Assembly (NCBI GenBank): GCA_949287655.1
Contig: CASEHD010000001.1
Span: 1-64,000 of the forward strand
From: an uncultured Christensenella sp.
Lineage (GTDB): Bacteria > Bacillota > Clostridia > Christensenellales > UBA3700
Direction of reading: 5' to 3'
Length of the DNA stretch: 64,000 bases
In this document: piece after piece, positions 1 to 8,471 of the stretch
How the letters are laid out: each line of letters begins with the position of its first letter
Numbering within the stretch: position 1 is the first letter of the stretch
Notes under the pieces: generated by a model
Seen by the model: the letters and a program-made list of their open reading frames with translations, nothing else
What the model was told of the DNA's origin: nothing
Database searches by the model: none
Program-made: the position numbers and the translations under genes

Positions 1-63
1 ATATCTCTCAAATTAAAAGGAATGAGTCCTGTACAATACAGAACTCACTCAAATACAATTTAA
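1..63 (+). CDS. IS3-family transposase OrfB, C-terminal end (partial)
   Basis: The first 21 codons are open in frame 1 and end in TAA. The peptide contains LKGMSPVQYRTHS, the usual C-terminal tail of the integrase-core (rve, DDE) transposase of IS3/IS150-group elements. The rest of the element lies outside the window. A terminal repeat follows at once, as expected for an IS3 right end. The call rests on a short but very characteristic tail plus the adjacent terminus. Confidence 0.75.
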   Translation: MSLKLKGMSPVQYRTHSNTI

Positions 64-72
64 TTAATTCTT

Positions 73-92
73 TGTCCAACTTTTGGGGTTCA
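73..92 (+). mobile_element. Right terminal inverted repeat of the IS3-family element
   Basis: TGTCCAACTTTTGGGGTTCA lies 10 bases after the transposase stop. It ends in TTCA, so its complement starts TGAACCCC, as at many IS3/IS150-group ends. The left end and any target duplication are outside the window, so the exact boundary (92 to about 97) cannot be fixed. Confidence 0.65.
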
Positions 93-97
93 CCTCA

Positions 98-538
98 ATA
101 TGCCGGGTCGTTTAAATTTAGCTATTGTTTCAAACGGCGCAGATTGGTGCAGGTTTCGTCCGTGCAAGAGAGACCGAGCAACCCTGCTCATAAGCAAAAG
201 CTCATGGCGACTTTCTTTAAAAAGTCTTATTTTCGCTTTGCTTTTTCGCTTCCGATAAAAAGCACGCTTCGCTACCACTTTTTATCGGCTTCGCTCCCTT
301 CGGTCGCTTTTTATAAGTTGATAATAAATTACACCGCGTATTAACTGCTGCGCGGTTGCGAAGGTCTGCTCGCTGACAGGGCGAAAAACACAAAAGAACG
401 CTTAACGCATCTCGCCGTGAAGATTGCGGCAGGTTTTGTCGTTTCAAAAGCAAGAAGGCGACCCAGTGTACTTATCGTACACGGTCGCCTTCGCGTCTTG
501 CCGAAACGGCAAAAGATGTCGTGATATTCGCGGCGAGA
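98..538. other. Hairpin-rich non-coding strip between the IS end and asnS
   Basis: No credible gene is seen here. The strip holds several inverted repeats. One is 11 bp, 252-262 with 278-288. One is near-perfect at 455-491, with about 15 paired bases per arm around a short loop and a 2-base bulge. A small one is at 500-514. The 455-491 hairpin could stop transcription from asnS but has no clear T tract. The strip may be debris from mobile elements. Confidence 0.5.
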
Positions 539-1930
539 TTAAAATTCGGCGCTGCCGGTAGTCCTGCTGAACGGAATTACGTCGCGGATATTCTGCATAC
601 CTGTGAGGTACATGATAAGTCTTTCAAAGCCAAGACCGAAACCGGCGTGTTTTACGCCGCCGTATCTGCGCAGGTCGAGATACCACCAGTAGTCCTCTTC
701 TTTGAGACCGAGTTCTTTCATGCGCGAGGTGAGAATGTCGATGCGCTCTTCTCTTTGCGAGCCGCCGATAATTTCGCCTACGCCGGGGACGAGCATATCG
801 ACCGCGGCGACCGTCTTGCCGTCGTCGTTGAGGCGCATATAGAACGCCTTTATCTCCTTGGGATAATCGGTGACGAAGATAGGCTTTCTGAATACCTGTT
901 CGGTCAAAAATCTTTCGTGCTCTGTCTGCAGATCCGCGCCCCAGTATATCGGATACTGGAACTTATCCTTATTCTTTTCAAGGATCTCTACCGCCTGAGT
1001 ATATGTGACCTTTTCAAAGTCGCTGTTTACGATATGGTTGAGCCTTTCGATGAGCCCCTTATCCATAAAGGTGTTGAAGAACTGCATCTCTTCCGGGCAC
1101 TTTTCAAGGACGTCCTTTATAACGTACTTTATCATGTCGCGCGCGAGGTCCATATCGTCGTTTAAGTCGGCGAAAGCGATCTCAGGCTCTATCATCCAGA
1201 ATTCAGCGGCGTGGCGGTTGGTGTAGCTCTTCTCCGCTCTGAACGTGGGACCGAAGGTGTATACGTTGCGGAACGCAAGCGCGAAACATTCGGCATTGAG
1301 CTGACCGCTTACGGTAAGGTTTGCGCTCTTGCCGAAAAAGTCCTGCGAAAAATCTACGCTGCCGTCCTCTTTGAGCGGCGGGTTCTTTGCGTCAAGAGTC
1401 GTGACCCTGAACATCTCGCCCGCGCCCTCGCAGTCGCTGCCGGTGATAAGCGGAGTGTTGACGTAGATAAAGTTTCTGGAAGCAAAGAAAGCGTGTATCG
1501 CCTGAGCCGCGACGCTTCTTACGCGGAATACCGCGAGAAAGGTGTTGGTCCTGGGGCGGAGATGCGCTATCTCACGCAAAAATTCAAGGCTGTGTCTCTT
1601 CTTCTGCAAAGGATACCGGGGAGAAGAAGCCGCTTCGACCTCAATGCTCTCCGCTTTTATCTCGTAAGGCTGCTGCGCGCCAGGGGTGACGACGACCTTG
1701 CCCACGACCGAAAGACCTGCGCCGACGTTCTGTGAAACCACGTTTTTGTAGCCTTCCATATCCGCGTCCGCGATGATCTGCGTAGACTTGAATTTCGTGC
1801 CGTCGTTCAGCTCTATAAAAGCAAAATTCTTGCTGTCTCTTATAGTTCTGACCCAACCGTAAACCTTGACGGTCTGACCGTCCAGCGCGGCGAACTGCTC
1901 GCCCAATTGCCTCAAAGTCAATTCCTGCAT
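539..1930 (-). CDS. asnS: Asparagine--tRNA ligase
   Basis: Charges tRNA-Asn with asparagine in the cytoplasm. The 463-residue length is normal for AsnRS. An N-terminal OB-fold anticodon-binding domain (about residues 15-105) precedes a class II catalytic core. Motif 2 is at about 227-250 (GPTFRAEKS, then FWMIEPE) and motif 3 is at the C-terminus ([13 protein letters not shown]). The AsnRS-type core and ending (PFSRTTG) favour AsnRS over AspRS. The ATG follows a GGAG ribosome site by 6 bases. No T-box motif precedes it. Confidence 0.97.
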   Translation of the reverse strand: MQELTLRQLGEQFAALDGQTVKVYGWVRTIRDSKNFAFIELNDGTKFKSTQIIADADMEGYKNVVSQNVGAGLSVVGKVVVTPGAQQPYEIKAESIEVEAASSPRYPLQKKRHSLEFLREIAHLRPRTNTFLAVFRVRSVAAQAIHAFFASRNFIYVNTPLITGSDCEGAGEMFRVTTLDAKNPPLKEDGSVDFSQDFFGKSANLTVSGQLNAECFALAFRNVYTFGPTFRAEKSYTNRHAAEFWMIEPEIAFADLNDDMDLARDMIKYVIKDVLEKCPEEMQFFNTFMDKGLIERLNHIVNSDFEKVTYTQAVEILEKNKDKFQYPIYWGADLQTEHERFLTEQVFRKPIFVTDYPKEIKAFYMRLNDDGKTVAAVDMLVPGVGEIIGGSQREERIDILTSRMKELGLKEEDYWWYLDLRRYGGVKHAGFGLGFERLIMYLTGMQNIRDVIPFSRTTGSAEF

Positions 1931-1969
1931 AACTGCTCCGTTTGTAAAAAGTATTTATCAATATTACTG

Positions 1970-1998
1970 ATTTTAGCACACGGTCGCGCCAAAAGCAA
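1970..1998 (-). promoter_or_regulatory. Probable SigA promoter of asnS
   Basis: On the minus strand, TTGCTT (1998-1993) and TAAAAT (1975-1970) are 17 bases apart. They lie about 40 bases upstream of the asnS start and downstream of the small RNA's terminator. This gives asnS its own start of transcription. Confidence 0.55.
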
Positions 1999-2026
1999 AT
2001 AAAACGCGCAAAAAGAAACAGAAAAT

Positions 2027-2240
2027 AAAAAAGGGACTTTTTCAAGTCCCTATGCCTCGGCAGAGCCGCTTTGCTGCAAACAACCAAAGACGAAAAGTTA
2101 AAACCCGCTACAAGCAGGTGGGTATGCTGTGACGATGTTCTGTAATCCTCAACGCAATGCGATTTAACGAGGCACGCCATCCGACCGTCAACTCCGCATT
2201 CCCTTATTAATAACTGCGGTTAATGATATCGCCTTCGGTC
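2027..2240 (-). ncRNA. Structured small RNA with own promoter and terminator; 6S RNA candidate
   Basis: A consensus-like promoter predicts a start near 2240. A perfect terminator hairpin (2050-2033) with six T residues ends the unit at 2027. In between, TGCCTCG near 2185 pairs with CGAGGCA near 2055. Inside that, CGCATTGC pairs with GCAAAGCG with one mismatch, giving a rod-like fold. GACCG and CGGTC near the 5' end also pair. No open frame fits. Length near 210 nt and the segment CATACCCACCT are compatible with a clostridial 6S (SsrS) RNA. That identity is inference; the existence of a discrete RNA is better supported. Confidence 0.55.
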
Positions 2241-2246
2241 AACTAT

Positions 2247-2275
2247 ATTATAGACCATAGTCTATAAAAATACAA
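2247..2275 (-). promoter_or_regulatory. Promoter of the small RNA
   Basis: On the minus strand, TTGTAT (2275-2270) and a perfect TATAAT (2252-2247) are separated by exactly 17 bases. The predicted start is about 2240. No gene start is near, so this points to a non-coding transcript. Confidence 0.7.
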
Positions 2276-2357
2276 TATGCAGGACAAAAATTTTACATTT
2301 GTATGCGATTTTTGCCGTGAAAACGCGGTTTTTCGTTAAAATCTGCGGCGTCGTATA

Positions 2358-2885
2358 TCATTGTTCCCGCCTTTCCGCGCATTTTTCAAGAAAATCCGCC
2401 CGGTTTTCAGAAAGATATCTCTTTTCGGAAGATACCGTAAGAAGCCCTTTCAGCAGCCTTGCTTTTTCCTCCTTTACCTCTTTCGAGTCCTTGCCGTATT
2501 TTTTCGCGAGCGCGGTAAGCCCGTAAAGCGCGAGTCCCGTCGCGTGCCTTTTGCTGTGTACGCTCGAAGCCGCATGCGCGACCGCTCTTGCCGCCGCTTC
2601 GGCGACCGCGTTGCCGCACTCTTTCGCCGCCCTGTGCGCCGCGAGTATCTCCAACCGTGCCTGAGGCATCTTTATCACGCCTTTCGACCACAGGTATGAC
2701 GCGTCTCTCGACCGCCTTACCCTGTCGTCGTCAGAATATTCTTCAAAAAGTTTAACGTACTTTTCAGAATACTCATACGCCCATACGATCATGCAGAGTT
2801 TGGAAAGCTCCGCCGCAAGCTCGTACAGCTCCGCGACCCCGTCGTCGGACGGAGAAAACAGTATTTTGCGCTCGCGTGCGCTCAT
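2358..2885 (-). CDS. Putative immunity protein, Imm-5-like
   Basis: A 175-residue soluble, mainly helical protein. The central stretch [20 protein letters not shown] followed by LALYGLTAL resembles the Imm-5-like domain of proteins annotated as putative immunity proteins. No toxin gene is visible beside it. Its start overlaps the deoC stop by 4 bases, so it is the last cistron of the nucleoside-salvage operon. Whether it protects against a toxin or has another role cannot be told. The family call comes from remembered similarity and is moderate. Confidence 0.6.
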   Translation of the reverse strand: MSARERKILFSPSDDGVAELYELAAELSKLCMIVWAYEYSEKYVKLFEEYSDDDRVRRSRDASYLWSKGVIKMPQARLEILAAHRAAKECGNAVAEAAARAVAHAASSVHSKRHATGLALYGLTALAKKYGKDSKEVKEEKARLLKGLLTVSSEKRYLSENRADFLEKCAERREQ

Positions 2886-3499
2886 AACTCGCTGCTCGTT
2901 CCTATGCGGCTGACGCCCGCTTCGATATACTTCACCGCCGTCTCATAGTCGCGTATACCGCCCGAAGCCTTGATCTTACACTTGCCGCAGTGCGCTTTCA
3001 TTATCTCTACCGCGTGCAGAGTCGCGCCTCCCGTCGAAAAGCCCGTGCTGGTCTTTACGAAATCCGCCCCCGCCTCTGCGCATATCTCGCAAGCCGTCGC
3101 GATCTCTTCGTCGGTAAGAAGGCAGGTTTCGAGAATGACTTTTAACGTCGCGCCGCACGCGTGAACGCCTTTGACGTCCGCGAAAACATACGCCCTGTCG
3201 CCCTCTTTCAGCGCGCCGACCGCGATGACCATGTCTATCTCGTCCGCGCCGTCCTCTACCGCCTGTTTCGCCTCAAACGCCTTCGCTTCTACGCTCATCG
3301 CGCCGAGAGGGAATCCGACGACGCAGGCGACCTTTACGTCCGTGCCTTTTAGAAGTTCCTTGCAAAAAGATACATAACGGGAATTTACGCAAACGCTCGC
3401 GTAACCGTGCGCTTTCGCGACCTCGCAGAGTCTTTCGATATCCGCTTTCGTCGCGTCAGCTTTGAGATTGGTGTAATCTATGTATTTGTTGATCTCCAT
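2882..3499 (-). CDS. deoC: Deoxyribose-phosphate aldolase
   Basis: Splits 2-deoxyribose 5-phosphate into glyceraldehyde 3-phosphate and acetaldehyde in deoxynucleoside breakdown. The 205-residue TIM barrel is close to the usual 210-220. The Schiff-base lysine is K149 in VKTSTGF, and the second active lysine is K177 in IKASGG. It lies 7 bases after pdp, whose product is a step earlier in the same pathway. The C-terminus (RIGTSSEL) is shorter than in many homologues. Confidence 0.95.
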   Translation of the reverse strand: MEINKYIDYTNLKADATKADIERLCEVAKAHGYASVCVNSRYVSFCKELLKGTDVKVACVVGFPLGAMSVEAKAFEAKQAVEDGADEIDMVIAVGALKEGDRAYVFADVKGVHACGATLKVILETCLLTDEEIATACEICAEAGADFVKTSTGFSTGGATLHAVEIMKAHCGKCKIKASGGIRDYETAVKYIEAGVSRIGTSSEL

Positions 3500-3506
3500 A
3501 ACCGCC

Positions 3507-4781
3507 TCACTTGATTATTTTGAGTATCGGGTCTTTTCTGCCCGGGTCTTTATCCGAGATTTTTACCGCGTCGAGCACGTCGCGCGCATAAGCGACGTCT
3601 TCGTATTTGTCGAAATACATCGTCGCGACAAGTCCGTCCTCTTCTATCCTGTCCCCCCTCCTTACGTTGAGTTTAAGCCCTACGTGAGGAAGGATGTCGT
3701 CCTCTTTCTTATTCCTGCCGCCGCCGAGGGCAAGTACTACCCGCGCGACTTTCATTGCGTCCACGCTCTGAACGTAACCGCCCCTTTCAGCGTATATCTC
3801 TATCTTGCATTGCGCGCTGCAAAGCGGTCTTTCGAGGACGTTCTCGTCTGCGCCCTGCGCGACGAGCATGCTTTTGAATTTTTCGAGCGCCGCGCCCGAC
3901 TTTATCGCGTCGTCCACTTTCTCTTCCGCGCCTTCGCAGTTTAAAAGACCTACGCATAACGCCTTTGCGACCGTATACAGCGGGCAGTCCGTCCTGCCTT
4001 TCAGCACCTCGACCGCGCCTTCGACTTCCAGCGAGTTGCCTATGTAATCGGAAAGAGGTTCGTCCATATCCGTTATCAGAGCGCTTACCTTCCTTCCCGC
4101 TCGCCTGCCGGTCGCGACCATAAGGCGGGCAAGCTTTTCCGCGCTTTTCAGGTCGTGCATGAACGCGCCCTTGCCGCATTTTACGTCGAGGATTATGTTT
4201 TTCGCGCCCGCTGCCAGCTTTTTCGACATTATCGAAGCGGCTATGAGAGGTATGCTCTCCACCGTCGCGGTAACGTCACGAAGCGCGTAAAGTATCTTGT
4301 CCGCCGGGCATACGTCCTTTGTCTGTCCCGCGATCACGAGCCCGACCTTTTCTATCTGCGCATAAAACGCCTTTTCGTCTATCGCGGTGGTCACGCCGTC
4401 TATCGCTTCCAGCTTGTCGAGAGTGCCGCCGGTATGTCCCAGCCCTCTTCCGCTCATCTTCGCGCAGATCTTGCCGAGAGCAGCCATCACCGGTATCACT
4501 ATAAAACTGGTGCTGTCGCCTACGCCGCCCGACGAGTGCTTGTCGACAGTCCTGTCGCCGTACGCGGAAAGGTCTATCGTATCGCCGCTTTCCGCCATCG
4601 CGGAAGTCAGGTAAAAGGTCTCTTCGTCCGTCATTCCGTTTATCGTGATCGCCATAAGCAAAGCGGCGGACTGATAGTCCGCAACGCTGCCGTCGACGAC
4701 GCCCTTTATCCAGAAATCTATCTGTTCCTTAGAGAGCGCTTTTTTATTGCGTTTGTCTTCTATGACGTCGTAAATGCGCAT
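3507..4781 (-). CDS. pdp: Pyrimidine-nucleoside phosphorylase
   Basis: Phosphorolyses uridine, deoxyuridine or thymidine to the base and (deoxy)ribose 1-phosphate. The 424-residue length fits the thymidine/pyrimidine phosphorylase family. The phosphate-binding loop KHSSGGVGD is at residues 81-89, and [15 protein letters not shown] follows at about 111-125. A C-terminal PYNP domain carries the final RRGDRI segment. Broad specificity (Pdp rather than DeoA) is inferred from the Bacillota context. The gene sits directly upstream of deoC. Confidence 0.93.
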   Translation of the reverse strand: MRIYDVIEDKRNKKALSKEQIDFWIKGVVDGSVADYQSAALLMAITINGMTDEETFYLTSAMAESGDTIDLSAYGDRTVDKHSSGGVGDSTSFIVIPVMAALGKICAKMSGRGLGHTGGTLDKLEAIDGVTTAIDEKAFYAQIEKVGLVIAGQTKDVCPADKILYALRDVTATVESIPLIAASIMSKKLAAGAKNIILDVKCGKGAFMHDLKSAEKLARLMVATGRRAGRKVSALITDMDEPLSDYIGNSLEVEGAVEVLKGRTDCPLYTVAKALCVGLLNCEGAEEKVDDAIKSGAALEKFKSMLVAQGADENVLERPLCSAQCKIEIYAERGGYVQSVDAMKVARVVLALGGGRNKKEDDILPHVGLKLNVRRGDRIEEDGLVATMYFDKYEDVAYARDVLDAVKISDKDPGRKDPILKIIK

Positions 4782-4782
4782 T

Positions 4783-5130
4783 CTATCTCCTTTTTCTCGC
4801 CGTTTCGACTATCTCTTTCACGGCGTTTTCATCACAGTCCTTGCCCAGCTTTCCGATCACGTAAACAAGGTCGGTATCGAAAGTGACGGCGACTTCTTTA
4901 AATCCGAAATTTTCGGAAAGCGCCTGTTCAAGCTCTTTCGTATAGGCGGTTATCCCGCTTAAAGTGAATATCGGTTCGGATACCACGCCGACCGCGAGAT
5001 AGTCGCCCGCGCAGGCGTACCGGTAGTCTTTTATCAGCTTGTAATCGCCGAGGAAAGAATCTATATCAGCATAAGCGGGGGCTATTGTTGCAACGGAAGC
5101 GGTCAAAGCCGCTAAAATAAAAGTATTCAT
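4783..5130 (-). CDS. Small secreted protein, possibly YhcN/YlaJ-like
   Basis: A 115-residue protein with an N-terminal hydrophobic stretch ending APAYA-D, which looks like a cleavable signal peptide rather than a lipobox. The rest is a small alpha/beta domain (AVGVVSEPIFTLSG, then a helix, then FKEVAVTFDTDLVYVIGKL). This loosely resembles YhcN/YlaJ-type sporulation proteins, where a short strand-helix-strand reports on a surface location. The resemblance is weak. It is one base upstream of pdp and downstream of rsfS in one operon. The ribosome site is poor (GGATAAAG). Confidence 0.5.
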   Translation of the reverse strand: MNTFILAALTASVATIAPAYADIDSFLGDYKLIKDYRYACAGDYLAVGVVSEPIFTLSGITAYTKELEQALSENFGFKEVAVTFDTDLVYVIGKLGKDCDENAVKEIVETARKRR

Positions 5131-5188
5131 ACTTTATCCGTGTGCAAAAAAGCGCGGAATATACGCGCCTGCCTTAATTACGTGCGCT

Positions 5189-5542
5189 TTATTGCTGCCC
5201 GTAACGGGTAACGTTCATGCCGTCGCCCCAGAGTTGTTCCAGGCTGTAAAGCTTTCTCGTCTCCTCGTGGAAAACGTGTACGACGACGCTGCCGTAGTCT
5301 ACGACCGCCCATCTGCCGTCGCGCTTTCCTTCGCTTCTCAACGGCTCCACGCCGTAATTTTTGCTCATCTCGTCCTCAAGGTTGTTCGCTAGCGCTTTGA
5401 CCTGGGTGGTCGAACGACCGCTTACTATCACGAAATAGTCCGCGACGATCGAAAGTTCGCCGATGTCGATCACGACGATGTCGTTGCCTTTTTTGTCGTC
5501 CAATATCCTGCAGATTGTGTTTTTGAGTTCTTCCGTTTGCAT
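5189..5542 (-). CDS. rsfS: Ribosomal silencing factor RsfS
   Basis: Binds L14 on the 50S subunit and blocks 30S joining under nutrient stress. The 117-residue protein starts at MQTEEL, which has GGAG 6 bases upstream. A longer in-frame start would run back into nadD and has no ribosome site. Family hallmarks are visible: DIVVIDIGELSIVADYFVIV, then VKALANNLE, SEGKRDGRWAVVDYG and VVVHVFHEETRKLYSLEQLW. It follows nadD, as in most Bacillota. Confidence 0.95.
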   Translation of the reverse strand: MQTEELKNTICRILDDKKGNDIVVIDIGELSIVADYFVIVSGRSTTQVKALANNLEDEMSKNYGVEPLRSEGKRDGRWAVVDYGSVVVHVFHEETRKLYSLEQLWGDGMNVTRYGQQ

Positions 5543-5553
5543 ATTTTCTCCGT

Positions 5554-6663
5554 TTATTTGTAGTAATCGACCGCTTGTTGAGTAAGCGGATAGATATAGC
5601 ATTTTTTTTCGATAAGGTAATCGTACGAGCGTTTCAGGCAGGCTTTGAAGCCGCTTTCGAAGTCCTCTCTTATCAGCTTTCTCAAAGCGTCGACGCCCGG
5701 AAAATCGCGCGCCTCTTCCAGCATATCCGCGCAGAATATCAGCTTGTCGAGATCGTTCATGCCGGGTTTACCGGTGCAATGGCAGGCGATCGCGTTTATT
5801 ATCCTTTCGTCTTTTATCCCGTATTCCTCTTTCGCGACGACAGCGCCGTAAAACTGGTGTTCGACCTCGCTGTTTATGCTGTCCGCGGGCACTTCAGACG
5901 TGTCGTGCGGATTCCTGCACCTTAGTTTCGCACAGTCGTGAAGCATGGCTGACAAGAACACTTCGTCGTTGTCCAGCCCGAGAGAACATTCGAAGTTAAG
6001 TCTTAAAGCGCATTCGCAGGTGCGCGCGATATGGTCGTACGTTTTGGGAAGCACTTCGTTTTTCAGCTTCGCGGCTTTGTCCGCATATTGCGCGTAAAGC
6101 CCGTTTTTCATTATATAGTCCGCGACCTTTTCCGGAATATAATCCGTTTTGTCCATATTTATCAGATACCTTACACAGGTCGAGCTGACCGCTTCCGGAA
6201 TCTTGTCGACGACGCTTATTTCAGCCCCTTTTCCGCGCCAGTACGCAAGGGCTTTTTTAAACTCTTCTTCCCTGTCCGCGCGAGGAAAAACGGTCAGCGA
6301 CGTCTGTTTTATCAGCTTTTCGGGCTCTCTCCATTTATTGAGGTCGATAAGGCTGTCCCCTCCGATTATATAAGAGATATCGCCGTAAATTTCTTTTAAC
6401 CGGGGTATCACGTCGCAGGCGTAATTAATGCAGCCCAGCTCGTACTCCAGCGTGCATACCTCAAATTTTTCATTGCCTTCGACGGCGAGTTCAAGCATCT
6501 CTATCCTGTCGCGGAAAGATACGTTGCATTTTTTATGAGGCGGGATGCCGGACGGCACGAATACGACCTTGTCAAGACCGCAGGTAAGAGCCGTTTTTGC
6601 CATATCCAGATGAGCGTTGTGAACGGGGTCGAACGCCCCGCCGAAAATACCTGTTTTCGCCAT
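5554..6663 (-). CDS. nadD: Fused nicotinate-nucleotide adenylyltransferase / YqeK HD hydrolase
   Basis: One 369-residue chain carries two proteins that are separate in B. subtilis. Residues 1-195 are NadD, which adenylates nicotinate mononucleotide for NAD synthesis; the nucleotidyl-transferase motif GGAFDPVHNAH is at 8-18 and the ISSTCVR-like motif appears as VSSTCVRYL. Residues about 205-369 are a YqeK-type HD domain (AMLHDCAKL, later HCTGKPGM), a family that hydrolyses Ap4A symmetrically. ATG 6663 is chosen because an upstream TTG overlaps the -10 box. No Shine-Dalgarno is present. rsfS follows. Confidence 0.93.
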   Translation of the reverse strand: MAKTGIFGGAFDPVHNAHLDMAKTALTCGLDKVVFVPSGIPPHKKCNVSFRDRIEMLELAVEGNEKFEVCTLEYELGCINYACDVIPRLKEIYGDISYIIGGDSLIDLNKWREPEKLIKQTSLTVFPRADREEEFKKALAYWRGKGAEISVVDKIPEAVSSTCVRYLINMDKTDYIPEKVADYIMKNGLYAQYADKAAKLKNEVLPKTYDHIARTCECALRLNFECSLGLDNDEVFLSAMLHDCAKLRCRNPHDTSEVPADSINSEVEHQFYGAVVAKEEYGIKDERIINAIACHCTGKPGMNDLDKLIFCADMLEEARDFPGVDALRKLIREDFESGFKACLKRSYDYLIEKKCYIYPLTQQAVDYYK

Positions 6664-6669
6664 AAGAAT

Positions 6670-6698
6670 ATTATATATCAAAACGCGCGTTCAATCAA
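6670..6698 (-). promoter_or_regulatory. Promoter of the nadD operon, likely giving a leaderless mRNA
   Basis: On the minus strand TTGATT (6698-6693), 17 bases, then a perfect TATAAT (6675-6670). Six bases separate the -10 box from the ATG at 6663. Transcription would therefore start at or within a base or two of the start codon, which fits the lack of a ribosome site. Confidence 0.7.
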
Positions 6699-6770
6699 TT
6701 ATTTTATAAAATTTTACCTGTTTCTCGTTCTGCCGCGTTTAACTTCCCGCGTTTTGTCGAAAATAAAGGT

Positions 6771-7514
6771 ATGAACAGATATATAGACGTATTTTTTACC
6801 GTATTGGGCGTATTTGTGATAAGCTTTGTCGTCTGCGGATTTTTAACGGCTAAATTCGCGGTCAAGCTGACTGTCTCTTTCCTGGTTTCGATCGCCGCCG
6901 TCTGTTTTATCTCATATCTGGTGCGCGGCGGCAGACGCGACTTTCCTGATTACAGATCTTTCGTTACATACTGCATCCTTTCGGACGAAGAAAAGATCGC
7001 GGCGCTTTTCGAAAAGACCGGACTTATTACAAGCGCGGAGATATCGGACGGCGTTTATCCCGCGCCCGACGGAGCGGCGTGTCTTTACCTCAAATTTTCA
7101 AAACCGTCCCGCGATTATATCGTTACTCTGTACAAAAACTGCGTGAAAAACAAGATCGGAAAACTGACCGTATGGTGCGCCGCATTCGAACGCGCGGGCG
7201 TTGCGATCGCCGGCACTCTGCCCGAAGTCGAGATAAGATTCAGAACTCTGCGTCCGCTGTTCAAAAAGGTGAGAAAACAAGGACTATTGAGCGGAAAGGA
7301 CATACGCCCCGCGCCGCGCCCGACATTAAAAACCCTTATTCCGATAGTCTTCAACACGAAAAACTCGTACCGGTTCGCGATCGTCGCCGTCATTCTGTAC
7401 GCCTTTTCGCTGCTTACGCCGCTGAAAGCGTACTATATAACGGTCGCGACGGTCTCACTCGTCCTCGCAGTGATAGCGAGAGTTATCGGCGAAAGATCGG
7501 ACAGGCGCGCGTAA
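6771..7514 (+). CDS. Membrane protein of unknown function
   Basis: 247 residues. Two hydrophobic helices at about 6-50 are followed by a soluble segment (about 55-190), then two more helices (about 200-240) and a basic tail. This gives a four-helix protein with a middle domain of mixed character. I recognise no family. AAGG sits just before the ATG. It is the only plus-strand gene between two minus-strand operons and diverges from nadD. Codon use matches its neighbours, so it looks native. Confidence 0.75.
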   Translation: MNRYIDVFFTVLGVFVISFVVCGFLTAKFAVKLTVSFLVSIAAVCFISYLVRGGRRDFPDYRSFVTYCILSDEEKIAALFEKTGLITSAEISDGVYPAPDGAACLYLKFSKPSRDYIVTLYKNCVKNKIGKLTVWCAAFERAGVAIAGTLPEVEIRFRTLRPLFKKVRKQGLLSGKDIRPAPRPTLKTLIPIVFNTKNSYRFAIVAVILYAFSLLTPLKAYYITVATVSLVLAVIARVIGERSDRRA

Positions 7515-7681
7515 ACGCAAGGCAGATAAATTTCTCCCCCAAACCTCATACCGTTGCCCGCGTTAAACTCTCAAATAAGCTCCGCTATGCGCCGATATCT
7601 TTTTTAACTGAAAACTTTCGGCGCAGAAAACGCATATATCTTATTCAATATATAATGAACGCGGCGCACGGGCGCGCGCAT

Positions 7682-7705
7682 AAAAAAGACTCCCTTGCGG
7701 AAGCC
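7682..7705 (-). terminator. Terminator after the hslO-TPR-HD operon
   Basis: On the minus strand a 7-bp stem with two G-T pairs (7705-7699 with 7694-7688) and a TTGC-type loop is followed by six T residues. It lies about 35 bases after the HD gene stop. The rest of 7515-7738 shows nothing else. Confidence 0.65.
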
Positions 7706-7738
7706 TTATTATTTTTGATCTTCGTCGCGACGCGGCGT

Positions 7739-8461
7739 TTATTCTATATCGTCGTCGTCCGGCTTCGGCACTTCGTCCAACTGCCTTCTGCTCATTCTCT
7801 TGACCGTATTTATTATGACGTTGTTTATATACAGTCTGAATTCGCAGCCGAGGAATTTCGCTGCTTTTTCGCTCATGACTATCCGGGGCAGGAAGATCTT
7901 GAGGTAATCCATGACGGACGAGGAGTTGTCCATATAGAATTTTACGCTGATTATCTTCTTTTCGCCGTCGACGAGCACGATGTTCTTCTTTATCGAGTAA
8001 TTGACGATGTCGTGTATATCTTCGTTGCGCTCGTTTATCCTCTTGACGCGGGTGCGGTGCGCGTCGCTCTTGTCCGCTATGACGACAGCCGCCGCGATCT
8101 CGTTGACTACGTTGCCTATCTCCTCTTCGTGATTGCCGACAGCCGTGCATATCTTGCAGACGTCTTCCAGCGGCATACCCATCTCTTTCAATATCGGATA
8201 CATAAGCAGCGCGCCGGTAACGCCGTGATCCTTGCGGTTTATCATATTGCCGACGTCGTGAACATAGCCGGCTATCCTCGCGAGTTCCTTTGTCTTTTCG
8301 TCGTAACCGAGCTTGTCGAGTATCATATACGCCGTGCGCGAAACGTAGCCGACGTGCCTCAAACCGTGCTCTGTATATTTCATCGCGCTGAGTACGTGAT
8401 TGGCGCCGTCTATCATCAGCTGGATCTCTTTGTTGTTTCTGACGTCATCGTAAGTTACCAT
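7739..8461 (-). CDS. HD-domain phosphohydrolase
   Basis: A 240-residue protein with an HD metal-dependent phosphohydrolase domain. H36 is followed by the paired H68-D69 (AGYVHDVGN), then HGVTGALLMYPIL and GNHEEEIG around 109. D at ADKSDAHR completes the metal site. The C-terminal part (about 165-240) has no recognised domain and ends in an acidic tail. HD proteins with this layout hydrolyse nucleotides or cyclic nucleotides; the substrate is unknown. It is the last gene of a five-gene operon, 10 bases after the TPR-like gene. Confidence 0.85.
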   Translation of the reverse strand: MVTYDDVRNNKEIQLMIDGANHVLSAMKYTEHGLRHVGYVSRTAYMILDKLGYDEKTKELARIAGYVHDVGNMINRKDHGVTGALLMYPILKEMGMPLEDVCKICTAVGNHEEEIGNVVNEIAAAVVIADKSDAHRTRVKRINERNEDIHDIVNYSIKKNIVLVDGEKKIISVKFYMDNSSSVMDYLKIFLPRIVMSEKAAKFLGCEFRLYINNVIINTVKRMSRRQLDEVPKPDDDDIE

Positions 8462-8471
8462 AATTCCCCCT

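Noticed and set aside
1931..2240. T-box riboswitch for asnS
   Set aside because: The T-box core (GGTGGNACC type) is absent, and a separate terminator and promoter split the RNA from asnS.
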